DNA of 64,000 nucleotides from Paenibacillus sp. J31TS4 (lineage in GTDB: Bacteria; Bacillota; Bacilli; Paenibacillales; NBRC-103111), in assembly GCF_018403265.1 (NCBI RefSeq), contig NZ_BOSI01000007.1:43671-107670 (forward strand), written 5' to 3'. Below the pieces are notes generated by a model. The model had not been told where the DNA came from, searched no databases, and saw only the letters and a program-made list of their open reading frames with translations. This document shows, one piece after another, positions 34,370 to 43,100 of the stretch. Every line of letters begins with the position of its first letter. The first letter of the stretch is position 1. The position numbers and the translations under genes were made by a program.

Positions 34370-35041
34370 ATGAAAAAGCTGCACATCACGAAACAACTTA
34401 TGGAGGAAGGCGTCGTCGCCGTCCTCCGGGGAGACACGCCGGAGCAAGTCGTGGAAATGGCGGAGCAGGCGATCGCCGGGGGCATCAAGGTGATCGAGGT
34501 CACGATGACGGTTCCTGGGGCGCTTAAGGCGATCGAGCAGCTGGCGGCGAAATATTCCTGCCTCTCGGGAGATCCCGCGAGCTATGCGATTATCGGCGTC
34601 GGCACGGTGCTCGATCCGGAGACGGCCCGGATGGCGATTCTCGCAGGCGCGGAATTCGTCGTCGGCCCGTCGCTCAACCCGGCAACCGTCGCACTCTGCA
34701 ATCGGTACCGCGTGCCGATTCTGCCGGGCTGCATGACAATCCAGGAGATTCAGACCGCTCTGGAGCTGGGCGTCGACATCGTCAAGCTGTTCCCGGGCAA
34801 CCTGTTCTCGCCGTCCATGATCAAGGCGGTCAAAGGGCCGCTGCCGCTGGCGAACCTGATGCCGACAGGCGGCGTCTCGCTGGACAACCTCGGCGAGTGG
34901 ATCAAGGCCGGCGCCGTAGCGGTCGGCATCGGCTCGGACCTGACGGCCGAGGCGGTCAAGACCGGCGACTACAGCCTTGTGGCGCGCAAGGCGGCGGCGT
35001 ACAAGGAAGCGTACCTGGCGGCCAAGCCAAAGCTCCACTAG
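34370..35041 (+). CDS. eda: bifunctional KHG/KDPG aldolase
   Basis: 223 residues. It splits 2-keto-3-deoxy-6-phosphogluconate into pyruvate and glyceraldehyde-3-phosphate, the final step after kdgK. Motifs: VVAVLRGDTPEQVVEMAEQAIAGGIKVIEVTMTVPGA (with the catalytic Glu), IGVGTVLDPETARMAILAGAEFVVGPSLN, PGCMTIQEIQTALELGVDIVKLFPG (Schiff-base Lys in VKLFPG) and LMPTGGVSLDNLGEWIKAGAVAVGIGSDL. ATG 34370 follows AAAGGG. It is 133 bases from kdgK without a terminator in between, so it probably belongs to the same transcript. Confidence 0.92.
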   Translation: MKKLHITKQLMEEGVVAVLRGDTPEQVVEMAEQAIAGGIKVIEVTMTVPGALKAIEQLAAKYSCLSGDPASYAIIGVGTVLDPETARMAILAGAEFVVGPSLNPATVALCNRYRVPILPGCMTIQEIQTALELGVDIVKLFPGNLFSPSMIKAVKGPLPLANLMPTGGVSLDNLGEWIKAGAVAVGIGSDLTAEAVKTGDYSLVARKAAAYKEAYLAAKPKLH

Positions 35042-35087
35042 GCACGTTCTCTTGCTACTCCCTTTCCGTTAATTTGGCGGAAGACGC

Positions 35088-35118
35088 AAAAGAAGACCTT
35101 CGGGTCTTCTTTTTTGTC
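35088..35118 (+). terminator. intrinsic terminator of the kdu operon
   Basis: AAAAGAAGACC-TTCG-GGTCTTCTTTT (35088-35113), a perfect stem with a UUCG tetraloop, followed by T. Confidence 0.9.
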
Positions 35119-35181
35119 TGTGTTTAAAACAAACTACAGCTGGGCTTTGTTTATTTTCATTTTTAGATCTATGCTATTTGA

Positions 35182-35376
35182 AATTTTCTGAATATCCGTT
35201 CCGGACAAGCCCCGGTCATTCACTACATGCCGTATATGTACGAGCTGGTTACGTCGGGCAAAGTAGACCCTGGAGATATTGTTACGCACGTCATTCCGCT
35301 TAGCGAAGCCAAGCACGGCTATGAAATGTTCGATACGAAAACGGACAATTGCATCAAAGTCGTCTTAAAGCCCTGA
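35182..35376 (+). pseudogene. 3' remnant of an AdhB-like zinc alcohol dehydrogenase
   Basis: In the frame of 35182 the sequence reads RSGQAPVIHYMPYMYELVTSGK then VDPGDIVTHVIPLSEAKHGYEMF and ends CIKVVLKP before TGA 35374. This is the C-terminal end of the Zn-dependent medium-chain alcohol dehydrogenases that include Bacillus AdhB. Only ~64 codons remain. An in-frame TGA lies directly upstream at 35179, and the catalytic and most of the cofactor domain are absent. It is broken and has no start codon or ribosome-binding site. The two genes after it are decayed as well. Confidence 0.75.
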
Positions 35377-35408
35377 ATATGGGTAAATACAGGGGGAGGA
35401 CAATTCGA

Positions 35409-35611
35409 ATGAATTCCAATTACGCTTTGCATGAGATGCTGGAGGTTCATGAAATGGCTGCGTTCAAGACCGTTTGCATGACCAAATCCAAAACCATGCA
35501 AGCTCTGGTAACTGACCGGAGCTCAAGCAAATTTTGCAGCAAGACGTACAATTATCACAGCAGCAGCTTCAGGAGCTCGGTGGAGTGCTGTCTAAAGTGA
35601 CCCTAACCTAA
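35409..35611 (+). pseudogene. CotF-type small spore-coat gene, frameshifted
   Basis: ATG 35409 has GGGGGAGGAC upstream and begins MNSNYALHEMLEVHEMAAF, a known opening of ~65-residue CotF-related coat proteins. Translation makes sense up to QALVTD near 35515. One base later, the frame of sense (PELKQILQQDV, QQQLQELGG, then stop TAA 35609) is shifted, so a C appears to have been lost from ACTGACC(C)GGAGCTC at about 35516-35518. The uninterrupted reading frame runs to 35600 with a meaningless tail. Function before decay: small coat protein made in sporulation, as YraG-like proteins in Bacillus. Confidence 0.75.
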
Positions 35612-35624
35612 AGGATATAGAAAC

Positions 35625-35923
35625 ATGAACACCCCTATTAGAAATACTTGACAGGGCTTCATACGCTGACCGACGACGTGATCGCAATGGATTTTTTGAT
35701 GAACGCCAAGAGCGGAGTCAGAAACTACGCCATGGCCGTAACCGAATGTGCCACCACCGAAATCAAACAAATTTTGATGAAACAGCTCGACGAAGCTATT
35801 GATTCCCATGAAAAGATAACAAACTACATGATGCAGCGGGGCCTATAACATTCCTACCATATTCCGGAGCAAATTCAGCTCGATCTGAAAAATATTCAGA
35901 CCGCTATGAACATTCCGTCCTGA
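35625..35923 (+). pseudogene. CotF-domain spore-coat gene, frameshift plus nonsense
   Basis: ATG 35625 begins MNTPIRN and hits a stop within 9 codons. From TAC 35645 the sense frame reads TGLHTLTDDVIAMDFLMNAK, SGVRNYAMAVTECATTEI and EAIDSHEKITNYMMQRGL: the ferritin-like CotF coat domain. One A appears missing near 35641-35644. A second lesion, TAA at 35846-35848 where TAT would be expected, cuts the frame before HSYHIPEQIQLDLKNIQ, which ends at TGA 35921. Two independent lesions make it non-functional. It follows the other coat remnant by 14 bases, as in an operon. Confidence 0.8.
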
Positions 35924-35941
35924 CACCGTATTCGTCCCGAC

Positions 35942-35980
35942 AAAACGCGCAAAACCATCATGGTTCAGGCGCGTTTTTGA
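35942..35980 (+). terminator. terminator of the decayed adhB/coat operon
   Basis: AAAACGCGC (35942-35950) and GCGCGTTTT (35969-35977) with an inner AACCAT/ATGGTT pairing, followed by T. It has outlived the genes it served. Confidence 0.75.
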
Positions 35981-36110
35981 TTTTAGCCGAGGACTTTAGA
36001 GAATAAAATGATCACCATGTCAAGAATTCCTTAGTTTGTTTTGCTTCTGATTGTCATAGCCACAATGTGACTTCTCCACCGCGCCCCTAAATGCTGTCTC
36101 AGGAAACCAA

Positions 36111-37208
36111 TTATACGAAGGTAGGTGCAGGTGATTCGTCTATTCTCATACGGAGTAAAGAATAGGGCTTCTGGCGCAGGTCTTTTCCATGATGAAACCT
36201 AGCCTGCCGATGTAATTGGTTCACGATAAAATATAAGCATTGATCTGGACCAATGGAAAAAGTATCCGGCCATAATATTCTCGGATCATGTGCAATCGTT
36301 TCCATGATGCCATTCGGTAATATCTTTCGAATGCTATTGTTTTCGTAGTCTCCGGCGTAAAGGTTTCCTTTTGTCCCGGTGATCATTCCATCTGACGCAC
36401 CTTTTTCTCCCCAATACTTCACGAGATACTGTAAATTCATATCCGATATCGTTCGGTCTCTTAGGGCTGCCGTTGAAATCGAGTACAGATGACGACTGGT
36501 GAGAGGACAAAAAAACAAAATCTTGCCGTCCGGTGAAATTGCAATACCATCAGAGGCCAATCTAAAAGGTGAAGTAGATCCATCTTTGTTTCGATTCATC
36601 AAGATTCTACCTTCAACTTTCGGTAAAAAATAGGGATCCGGCGAAGTTGAATTTGCCCCATTTAATCGTCTGAAGGCATTACCCGTTTCTAAATCAACCA
36701 CAATAATTGCTCCTGGACCTCGGGAAGACGAATCGGTTATATAAGCATAACCTGCTTTACCAACACGAAAATCAAATCGAACATCATTCAGATAAGTGGT
36801 TGGCAAGACAACATCTTCCGTAAATCTATATACTCTTCTTATCGTATTTGTGTTTAAATCCACAGCCACTAATTTCGCTCCCCCTTTAATGGGTTCTGAG
36901 AAATTAGGAGCTGCTGTATCTAGTACCCAAAGAGTTCCCTTTCCATCAGCAACGACACTTTGGACACTAATGAAGGACATTGTGATGTTCGATGGGCTTA
37001 CCAGATTAGCATTTATACTAGGATATGGCTGCAAGGTATCCTGAACGATTTCAGCCACCGTAAATATAACGTCGTCTCCCCATTTCGGGAAGCAAATGAA
37101 AATACGCCCGGTTTCTGAAACAGTAACGCCTGTAGGCATGGCCCCGTCAAATAAAAAAACCGCTTCAATCTTACCGAAATTTTCTTCACTCGGTAACATT
37201 ATTTGCAT
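36111..37208 (-). CDS. major royal jelly / Yellow family protein
   Basis: 365 residues of the six-bladed propeller family that includes insect Yellow and royal jelly proteins and scattered bacterial members. Recognisable blocks: PTGVTVSETGRIFICFPKW near the start, VADGKGTLWVLDTAAP, LNDVRFDFRVGKAGYAYITDSSSRGPGAIIVVDL, LASDGIAISPDGKILFFCPLTSRHLYSI and GASDGMITGTKGNLYAGDYENNSIRK. No signal peptide is visible, although many relatives are secreted. Function in bacteria is unsettled; some are described as dopachrome-tautomerase-like. ATG 37208 was chosen because GAGGAGGG precedes it; the frame extends 63 codons further upstream through a hairpin. The gene is clearly more AT-rich than most of the window, which points to acquisition by transfer. 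Confidence 0.82.
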   Translation of the reverse strand: MQIMLPSEENFGKIEAVFLFDGAMPTGVTVSETGRIFICFPKWGDDVIFTVAEIVQDTLQPYPSINANLVSPSNITMSFISVQSVVADGKGTLWVLDTAAPNFSEPIKGGAKLVAVDLNTNTIRRVYRFTEDVVLPTTYLNDVRFDFRVGKAGYAYITDSSSRGPGAIIVVDLETGNAFRRLNGANSTSPDPYFLPKVEGRILMNRNKDGSTSPFRLASDGIAISPDGKILFFCPLTSRHLYSISTAALRDRTISDMNLQYLVKYWGEKGASDGMITGTKGNLYAGDYENNSIRKILPNGIMETIAHDPRILWPDTFSIGPDQCLYFIVNQLHRQARFHHGKDLRQKPYSLLRMRIDESPAPTFV

Positions 37209-37281
37209 GATACCCTCCTCAACAGGTTTGAATGGATATCTTATATATATGACTAAATTTTGCTCAAGTGCCTGGTTATTT

Positions 37282-37320
37282 AAAACGTGGTCAAGCATAC
37301 TAACAGCCTGACCACGTTTT
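37282..37320. promoter_or_regulatory. 12-bp perfect inverted repeat before the Yellow-family gene
   Basis: AAAACGTGGTCA (37282-37293) and TGACCACGTTTT (37309-37320), 15-base loop. T-rich on both outer sides, so it may terminate the pentapeptide-like gene upstream on the minus strand or bind a regulator. Confidence 0.6.
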
Positions 37321-37342
37321 GTATATATACAATTAAATGTAT

Positions 37343-37418
37343 AAACTCCATTTTCTAACGAATTATGAAACAAACCGTCTAACAAATTTTGAAACAATTC
37401 TAACTAATTGTGGAGTTT
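37343..37418 (-). repeat. three direct repeats framed by an inverted repeat
   Basis: TCTAAC-N-AATT-N-TG units start at 37354, 37378 and 37399 (periods 24 and 21); the first two continue as GAAACAA. The array is framed by AAACTCCA (37343-37350) and TGGAGTTT (37411-37418). It lies in the promoter region of the Yellow-family gene. Confidence 0.65.
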
Positions 37419-37453
37419 CACATTAGACAAATGTTCCCGGATAGCGGAATACC

Positions 37454-37909
37454 TTATTCCTCCTTTTCCTTACTCAGTAATTTATCAATCTCAATTCCGT
37501 TTATGACTAGTCCCGTAACATTGCAGTCATTGATGACTACATTGGATAAATCACATTTCGTAAACTGTGTATTTCGTAAAATGCACGAGTCAAATACCAC
37601 CGGTCTGTAATTTTCTTCAGGACTATAGTTGGCATCAATTCCTTCTATCGGCCAGTCAATGTCGCGAAACTGCGCACCGGTCATTTGAGCTTTTTCGAAA
37701 ACAATATCGCTCATGTTTGCAATTGATATTTTGGCCCCCGTCAAATTCACATCGGTTAGAGTAACTCCTTCCAAATTTGCACAGTTGATTTGTGTTCCAG
37801 CCAAGTCTACCTCTTGAAACGTGAGCCTTTTAGCATCGACCTGATTAAATTTGGAGTCGGAAATGTCGGCCTTCTGCAATTGAACTGCTCCATTCACCCA
37901 TTCGTTCAT
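37454..37909 (-). CDS. pentapeptide-repeat-like protein
   Basis: 151 residues. The middle is built of short A(D/N)LXX-type steps: LQKADISDSKF, LTFQEVDLAGTQI, NCANLEGVTLTDVNLTGAKI, SIANMSDIVFEKAQMTGAQF and, after a break, ILRNTQFTKCDLSNVVINDC. This would form a right-handed beta-helix. Some members protect DNA gyrase from quinolones or are effectors; nothing here fixes a role. ATG 37909 fits GAGGAGG better than the ATG six bases upstream, which is too close. It is AT-rich like the Yellow-family gene and probably shares its history. Confidence 0.78.
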   Translation of the reverse strand: MNEWVNGAVQLQKADISDSKFNQVDAKRLTFQEVDLAGTQINCANLEGVTLTDVNLTGAKISIANMSDIVFEKAQMTGAQFRDIDWPIEGIDANYSPEENYRPVVFDSCILRNTQFTKCDLSNVVINDCNVTGLVINGIEIDKLLSKEKEE

Positions 37910-38266
37910 ATTCATTAGCCTCCTCTTATTTTTTGGTTCCGATGAACCTATTAATCAGCAATGCACCAATCCCTTTTTGATTAGCGTAGGGACTGAACAA
38001 CAATAATGTTTAACCTAGCCTTTTTTTATTAGCAAAGGTATAGGATTGTAGTAAATATTTACAAATGGGAACCTTGTATGGAGATTGGATTTGAATAGAT
38101 GCGTTCCAACGAAAGCAACTTCCTATTGTTGCATCCTATTCCATGAATCCGCTAAGCTGTTCCATTCCCAAGACCGCAATCGGGAAGAAATATCATCAAC
38201 CGCGCTCTAGTAAAATAAGGCTACCAGAAAGCAATCCCAATCCAATCGCCGAAAGGATGTTGAACA
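37910..38266. other. AT-rich gene-free stretch
   Basis: I see no supported gene, only AT-rich sequence with short open frames on both strands. It holds the upstream region of the pentapeptide-like gene (minus) and of the PhnB-like gene (plus). Composition changes back to GC-rich at about 38290. Confidence 0.4.
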
Positions 38267-38671
38267 ATGGCTAAACACTTTGCATATTTATTCTCGGAGG
38301 ACGCTGAGGCTCAGGCGGGCTTCTATACACGCGCGCTCGGAGGCGAGATCACGTCCATCAAGAGGCTCGGGGAGCTGCCGAACGCAACGGAGGAGACCAA
38401 GGACAAAGTGATTCATCTTAGTCTTGTTGCCGCGGGCGTAACCTTCCTGATGTCCGACATGATGAACGGACCGGTCATTCAGGGCAACGCCGTTCAGCAA
38501 TGTCTCGAATTCGAGTCCGAAGCCGAAGCGCAGGACGCCTTCGACAAGCTGGCAGACGGCGGCACCGTGAAGCATCCGCTCCAGAAGGAATTTTGGGGAG
38601 CGATGTTCGGACAGCTGGATGACAAATTCGGCGTTCAGTGGATGATTACGACCGCAGGACCGGGCAACTAA
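38267..38671 (+). CDS. PhnB-like VOC family protein
   Basis: 134 residues of the PhnB/glyoxalase-like superfamily: HFAYLFSEDAEAQAGFYTRALGGEITSIKRLGELP, HLSLVAAGVTFLMSDMM, CLEFESEAEAQDAFDKLADGGTVKHPLQKEFWGAMFGQLDDKFGVQWMI. These proteins are named after PhnB but have no proven role in phosphonate use, and no phn gene is near. CGAAAGGATG sits upstream of ATG 38267. Codon use is GC-rich, unlike the stretch to its left. Confidence 0.85.
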   Translation: MAKHFAYLFSEDAEAQAGFYTRALGGEITSIKRLGELPNATEETKDKVIHLSLVAAGVTFLMSDMMNGPVIQGNAVQQCLEFESEAEAQDAFDKLADGGTVKHPLQKEFWGAMFGQLDDKFGVQWMITTAGPGN

Positions 38672-38767
38672 AGAGGGTCGCGGCAAGGTTCCCCGCGGGA
38701 CTCGGTGCGGTTGGATCGGAACCGGTTCATAGAGGGCCGAGAAGGCGTGGCCGGCTGCCCGGCAGGA

Positions 38768-38873
38768 CAGGCAGGAGGGACGGAGGCGTTCGTCTCCTCC
38801 TGCCTGCTCGGGTAACGGCCCGGCGAGAATGAATACCCCCGGAAGAGGAGGCAGCCTGTTCCCGGGGGTATTC
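38768..38873. terminator. two strong hairpins between converging genes
   Basis: Hairpin 1: CAGGCAGGAGG (38768-38778) with CCTCCTGCCTG (38796-38806). Hairpin 2: GAATACCCCCGG (38831-38842) with CCGGGGGTATTC (38862-38873). They separate the PhnB-like gene from the AraC-type gene transcribed toward it. T-tracts are poor. Confidence 0.6.
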
Positions 38874-38943
38874 GTTCATTATGTATGTGTCCGTTCCTAT
38901 GCCTCTCCAGCCAGTCAGCCAGATAGGTTCCAAATTCCCGGAG

Positions 38944-39741
38944 TCAGCGTACCTCTCGCCTCTGAACCCGCTGCAGGAAGTTGCGCATCAGGAGAGGCAG
39001 CGAGATCAGAATGGGCGGATCGTCCAGACGCGGCGGATAGAGCGTTACCTCCTGCGGCGGCACGGGGCGATTCGGAGCGACCACGATCGGGTCATGGGAC
39101 CGGGTCCTCAGCGTCGTATGAGGCAGCAGCATGTCGTACACGTTCATGCTCCAAGATACGGAGGTGGCCATCAGATAGTAGGTGCCCGGCTGCACGTCCG
39201 CGAAGCAAAATGAGCCGAGCGAAGAGAGCAGCGTTCCGTACAAGGGGAAGCCCTCGGGGATCGGCTTTGGGAACAATCCGATCAGCACGAAGCCGTCGAA
39301 CGGCACGTCCGCGCGTACCGTGCCTTCGACTCTCGCGAGGCGGGAGAGGAAATAGCCTGGCGACTCCCGCCAGTCCGAGAGCCGCTGTAGAGAGCGGAAA
39401 TGGCTGTCCGCGAGCGAAGCGGAATGCCGAAAGTGCGAGGGCGTCATGCCCACACGTTCGGTGAACCGGGTGGTGAACGTCCCGAGGCTTTGCTGGCCGA
39501 CCTCGAGTCCGATGTCGCGGATGGTCATGTCGGTGCGCAGCAGCAAATCCTTCGCCCTCTGCAGACGAAGGGAAGATATGTAGTATTGGGGAGAGAGTCC
39601 GATGCGTTCCTTGAAGATACGGGTGAAGTGATAAGGACTATAGGCTGCGTATTCAGCCAGGCGGGCAAGCGGCAGCGGATCGTAGAGATGGTCATGGATG
39701 TAAGAGACAACCGCGTCGATTTCGGCATATTTGTCCGTCAT
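38944..39741 (-). CDS. AraC family transcriptional regulator
   Basis: 265 residues. The DNA-binding domain is at the N-terminus: two helix-turn-helices, DPLPLARLAEYAAYSPYHFTRIFKERIGLSPQYYISSLRLQRAKDLL and TDMTIRDIGLEVGQQSLGTFTTRFTERVGMTPSHFR. The C-terminal ~150 residues (VRADVPFDGFVLIGLFPKPIPEGFPLYG, CFADVQPGTYYLMATSV) form a separate small-ligand or protein-binding part. An N-terminal HTH with C-terminal effector region is the Rob-like order rather than the AraC order. AAGGAAGG precedes ATG 39741, and TGGTAAAAT near 39857-39865 on the minus strand is a possible extended -10. Confidence 0.87.
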   Translation of the reverse strand: MTDKYAEIDAVVSYIHDHLYDPLPLARLAEYAAYSPYHFTRIFKERIGLSPQYYISSLRLQRAKDLLLRTDMTIRDIGLEVGQQSLGTFTTRFTERVGMTPSHFRHSASLADSHFRSLQRLSDWRESPGYFLSRLARVEGTVRADVPFDGFVLIGLFPKPIPEGFPLYGTLLSSLGSFCFADVQPGTYYLMATSVSWSMNVYDMLLPHTTLRTRSHDPIVVAPNRPVPPQEVTLYPPRLDDPPILISLPLLMRNFLQRVQRREVR

Positions 39742-40004
39742 CGTAAAGGAGTACCTTCCTTCCGTGCGGAATCGACCGGCGGATACTTCAGAAATCCGCG
39801 GGAGCCGGTCGTTCTAAGATCGATCATCCGAATGAATCGAGAACGTTTGTTCTGTAATTTTACCATATTATCCCGCCTGTAACCATACTTTGTTCGTCAA
39901 GCGAGAGTTTTTTTTCGGGATGGGTGGAAGGCAGACCAATAGCCTGCCGATCCCCGCATGCCCGTCGGCGAGTAGAACCGGAAGCGGCTCCTTGCCATGC
40001 ATAA

Positions 40005-40078
40005 AGAAACGCCCCCATCAGGGGCCGTCGGCCAAACCTTCATCGTTTGGCCGGCAGCTGCCCGGAGGGGGCGTTTAG
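40005..40078 (-). terminator. long terminator hairpin downstream of gltB
   Basis: AAACGCCCCC (40007-40016) pairs with GGGGGCGTTT (40067-40076). An inner stem GCCAAAC/GTTTGGC (40031-40051) extends it. Read on the minus strand it is followed by CTTTATG. Confidence 0.75.
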
Positions 40079-40144
40079 CGTATATGATCCTATTGCCATC
40101 CCTTCCACAAGATCCAACAGGTACGCATCAATGGTTGTTAGGTG

Positions 40145-43100
40145 TTACTCGGTCGCTACCGATTGGTCCGCCTGCAGGCCCTCTGGCGCGATGCGGACGA
40201 AGTGGGCGGGCAGATCGGCGAGCAGGCGCTCGATCTTGGCCGCTTCTTCGGCTTGCCCGGAGGCGGCCAGCTCGTCGCGGTAGGCGCCGAGCAGGTAGGT
40301 CAGATCGCGGACGCTTTGCGGGCCGCCGACGGCTTCGATCTTCACCTTGGCGCCTTTGGCAATCCGGCGCTCGATCGCGGCGCGGTCGAGGCCGAACTCC
40401 GGTACGAGGCGCTGGTAGATGACACCGCCCGTCATGCCGGCACAGATCCACGGTCCCGGGTCTCCCAGCACGACGGCCCGCCCGTTCGTCATATACTCGA
40501 ATGCAAACCCTTTGAGATTCGCACGGGCGGCGATGCCGCCGAGCTCATCCTGCAGCGGAGCGGTAATCTCGCCGCCGAAGACGACGTCCGCGCCCGAGAA
40601 GCGGATGCAGGCCCGGGTATCCGCGCTGCCCTGGATCAGGAACAGGCCGTTCTGAGCGCCGTAGCCGAACGATTTGCCGACGGACCCGTCGAGCAGGGTG
40701 CCGTTTTTGCCCGGCGATTTCAGAATGGCGATCTTGCCGCCGTTCGACATCTTACCGACGCCGTCCTCGGCACCGCCCTGTACGACGATATTGACGCCGC
40801 TGGCGTTGAAGGCGCCGAGGCCGTTGCCGGGCACCGACCCTTCGTTAAGCCGGAGCGAGACGGGCGGCAGGCTGCTGTAGCTGCCGTCGAACCGGCCGCG
40901 TACGCGGTGGCTCGAATACCGGCTGCCGAGAATCCGCGTTTCGGCGGAGACCCGGGACCAGCTGCGCTCCACCGGCGCGGCGAACGAGAGGGAATCCGGG
41001 AAGTAGTCCTGCGCTTCCGCTCCCGCCGCCATCCGAATATCGGAGGAGAGGAGGGTCGCCGCGGCGACTTCCTTCTCCGCCTCGCGCTCGGTCACGAACT
41101 GCAGCGGAGCCGGGCGGAGCAGATCGGACAGGTCCATCCGCTCAAGAGCGGCCGTCTGCTTGAGCAGATCGGAACGTCCAACCAGCTCCTGCGCGCTCTT
41201 GAAGCCGAGATGGGCGACAATCTCGCGGATTTCTTCGCCCATCGCGCCGAACAGGCGGATCAGGCCGTCGACGGCGAGGTCGAATTCGCGGGGCACGAAC
41301 CGGCGAAGTCCCTTTTCTTCGGCCTCCTCCATCGAGTCGATCTGCGTGGCGATCCCGACATGGCAGGTGTCAAGATGGCAGCCCCGGCAGGCGGTACAGC
41401 CGATCGCCTGCATCGCGATGCTGCCGAAGCCGCACCGGTTGGCGCCGAGCAGCATCATCTTCACGACATCCGCGCCCGATTTGAGCCCACCGTCGGACCA
41501 GATCTCCACCTTGTGGCGAAGGCCGGCCTCGATCAGCGCCACGTGGGCTAGCTTGGTGCCGATCTCCGTCGGCAGGCCGACGTGCGTGATCGAGTGGATC
41601 CGCGCGGCGCCGGTCCCTCCGTCGAACCCGGAGAGCGTGATGACGTCCGCGCCGGCCTTGGCGACGCCGACGGCGATCGTGCCGATGCCGGGCACAACCG
41701 GCACTTTGACGATGATCTTCGCCTTGCGGCCGCTCGCTTCCTTGAGCTCGGTAATGATCTGCGCCAGGTCCTCGATCGAGTAGATGTCGTGGTTGTTGGA
41801 CGGCGAGATCAGGTCGGAGCCGATGGTCGCGTTCCGGGCGGCGGCGATTTTGGCCGTCACCTTGGTGCCCGGCAGGTGGCCGCCTTCGCCCGGCTTGGCG
41901 CCCTGGCCGATCTTGATCTCGAGGAATGCGACCGCATTCGCCAGCTCGACGTTGATGCCAAACCGGCCCGAAGCGACCTGCGCGCCGCGAGTTCTCGGGT
42001 ATTTGCCGAGCATATCCTTAATCTCGCCGCCTTCTCCGTTCATCGTGACCATGTTCAGGCGCTCGCCGGCTTCGGCGTAAGCGCGAAACGCGGTCTCGTT
42101 CTGGGAGCCGAACGACATGGACGAGATGAGCATCGGCAGGCTGTGGCCGCCGACGGAGATATCCACCTGCGACGGATCCAGCGGCTTACGGGTCTCGTGC
42201 GACTTGGCGTAATCGAACGAGGCGACGTGGCGGATCGAGACCGGGTTGCGCTGCTCCTCTTCCTGCAGCTTATCGCGGTAGTCGCTGTACGGCGCCGTAC
42301 CGGACGCCGCCTCGACGAGCGCCTTCCACATCCGCTGGAAGAAGTGGAAGTTGCGGCCCGCCTTGGCCTTGGCGTTCGCGAAGTCGTCATACCGCTTCGC
42401 GGCATCCTCCTCGAGCTCGGTGAAGCCGGTTCCCGCTTCGTCCGAGCCGAGATAGTTCACGATGTCCAGCACGTCCGCCAGCTCCGGCTTGAGGCCGATG
42501 GAGGAGAAGAACCGCGTATAGCCCCGCAGCTCGTGCGTCCCGATCGTCGAGATGACCTTCTCGATGCCCTTGGTCAGCGCGCCGTATACTTTGCGTGCCG
42601 CCGGCGCCCCGTTTTTGCCCGAGGCGGTGGCGAACAGGAGGTACGGCGAGATGACATCGGCGCCGAGGCCGCAGGCGACGACGATGTCGTGCAGGCTGCG
42701 GACCGCCGCCGAGCGCAGCACGATGGACGCGTGTCTGCGGAGATTGTCGCCCTGGCCTAGCTTCTCCGCGCGAAGGGCGATATCGACGGACGAAACCGCC
42801 AGATGCGGGTCCATCCACAGCCGGTCGTTCGTGTGGGCGTCCGCATCGTCGAGGACGACGAGCGCGGCGCCGCCGCGAACCGCCTCGACCGCTTGGGCGG
42901 CGAGCGTCTTCAGCCCGTCCTCGAGCGAGGTGCCGCGGGCAAAGGTAAGCGAGAGCACCGCCACCGCTTCCTTGCCTTCGGCTGCGAACAGGGTGAGCAG
43001 CTGCTCATAGGACAGCTGGCTCAGCTCGGCGTCACTGCCTACACCGTTCAGTCCTTCGAGGACGAGCGGGGAGGCGAGCTCCAGCCGCAGCTTCCCGTCC

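Noticed and set aside
37937..38260. Possible transposase fragment in the AT-rich spacer
   Set aside because: No frame gives a recognisable transposase segment, and there are no terminal inverted repeats or target duplications that I can see.
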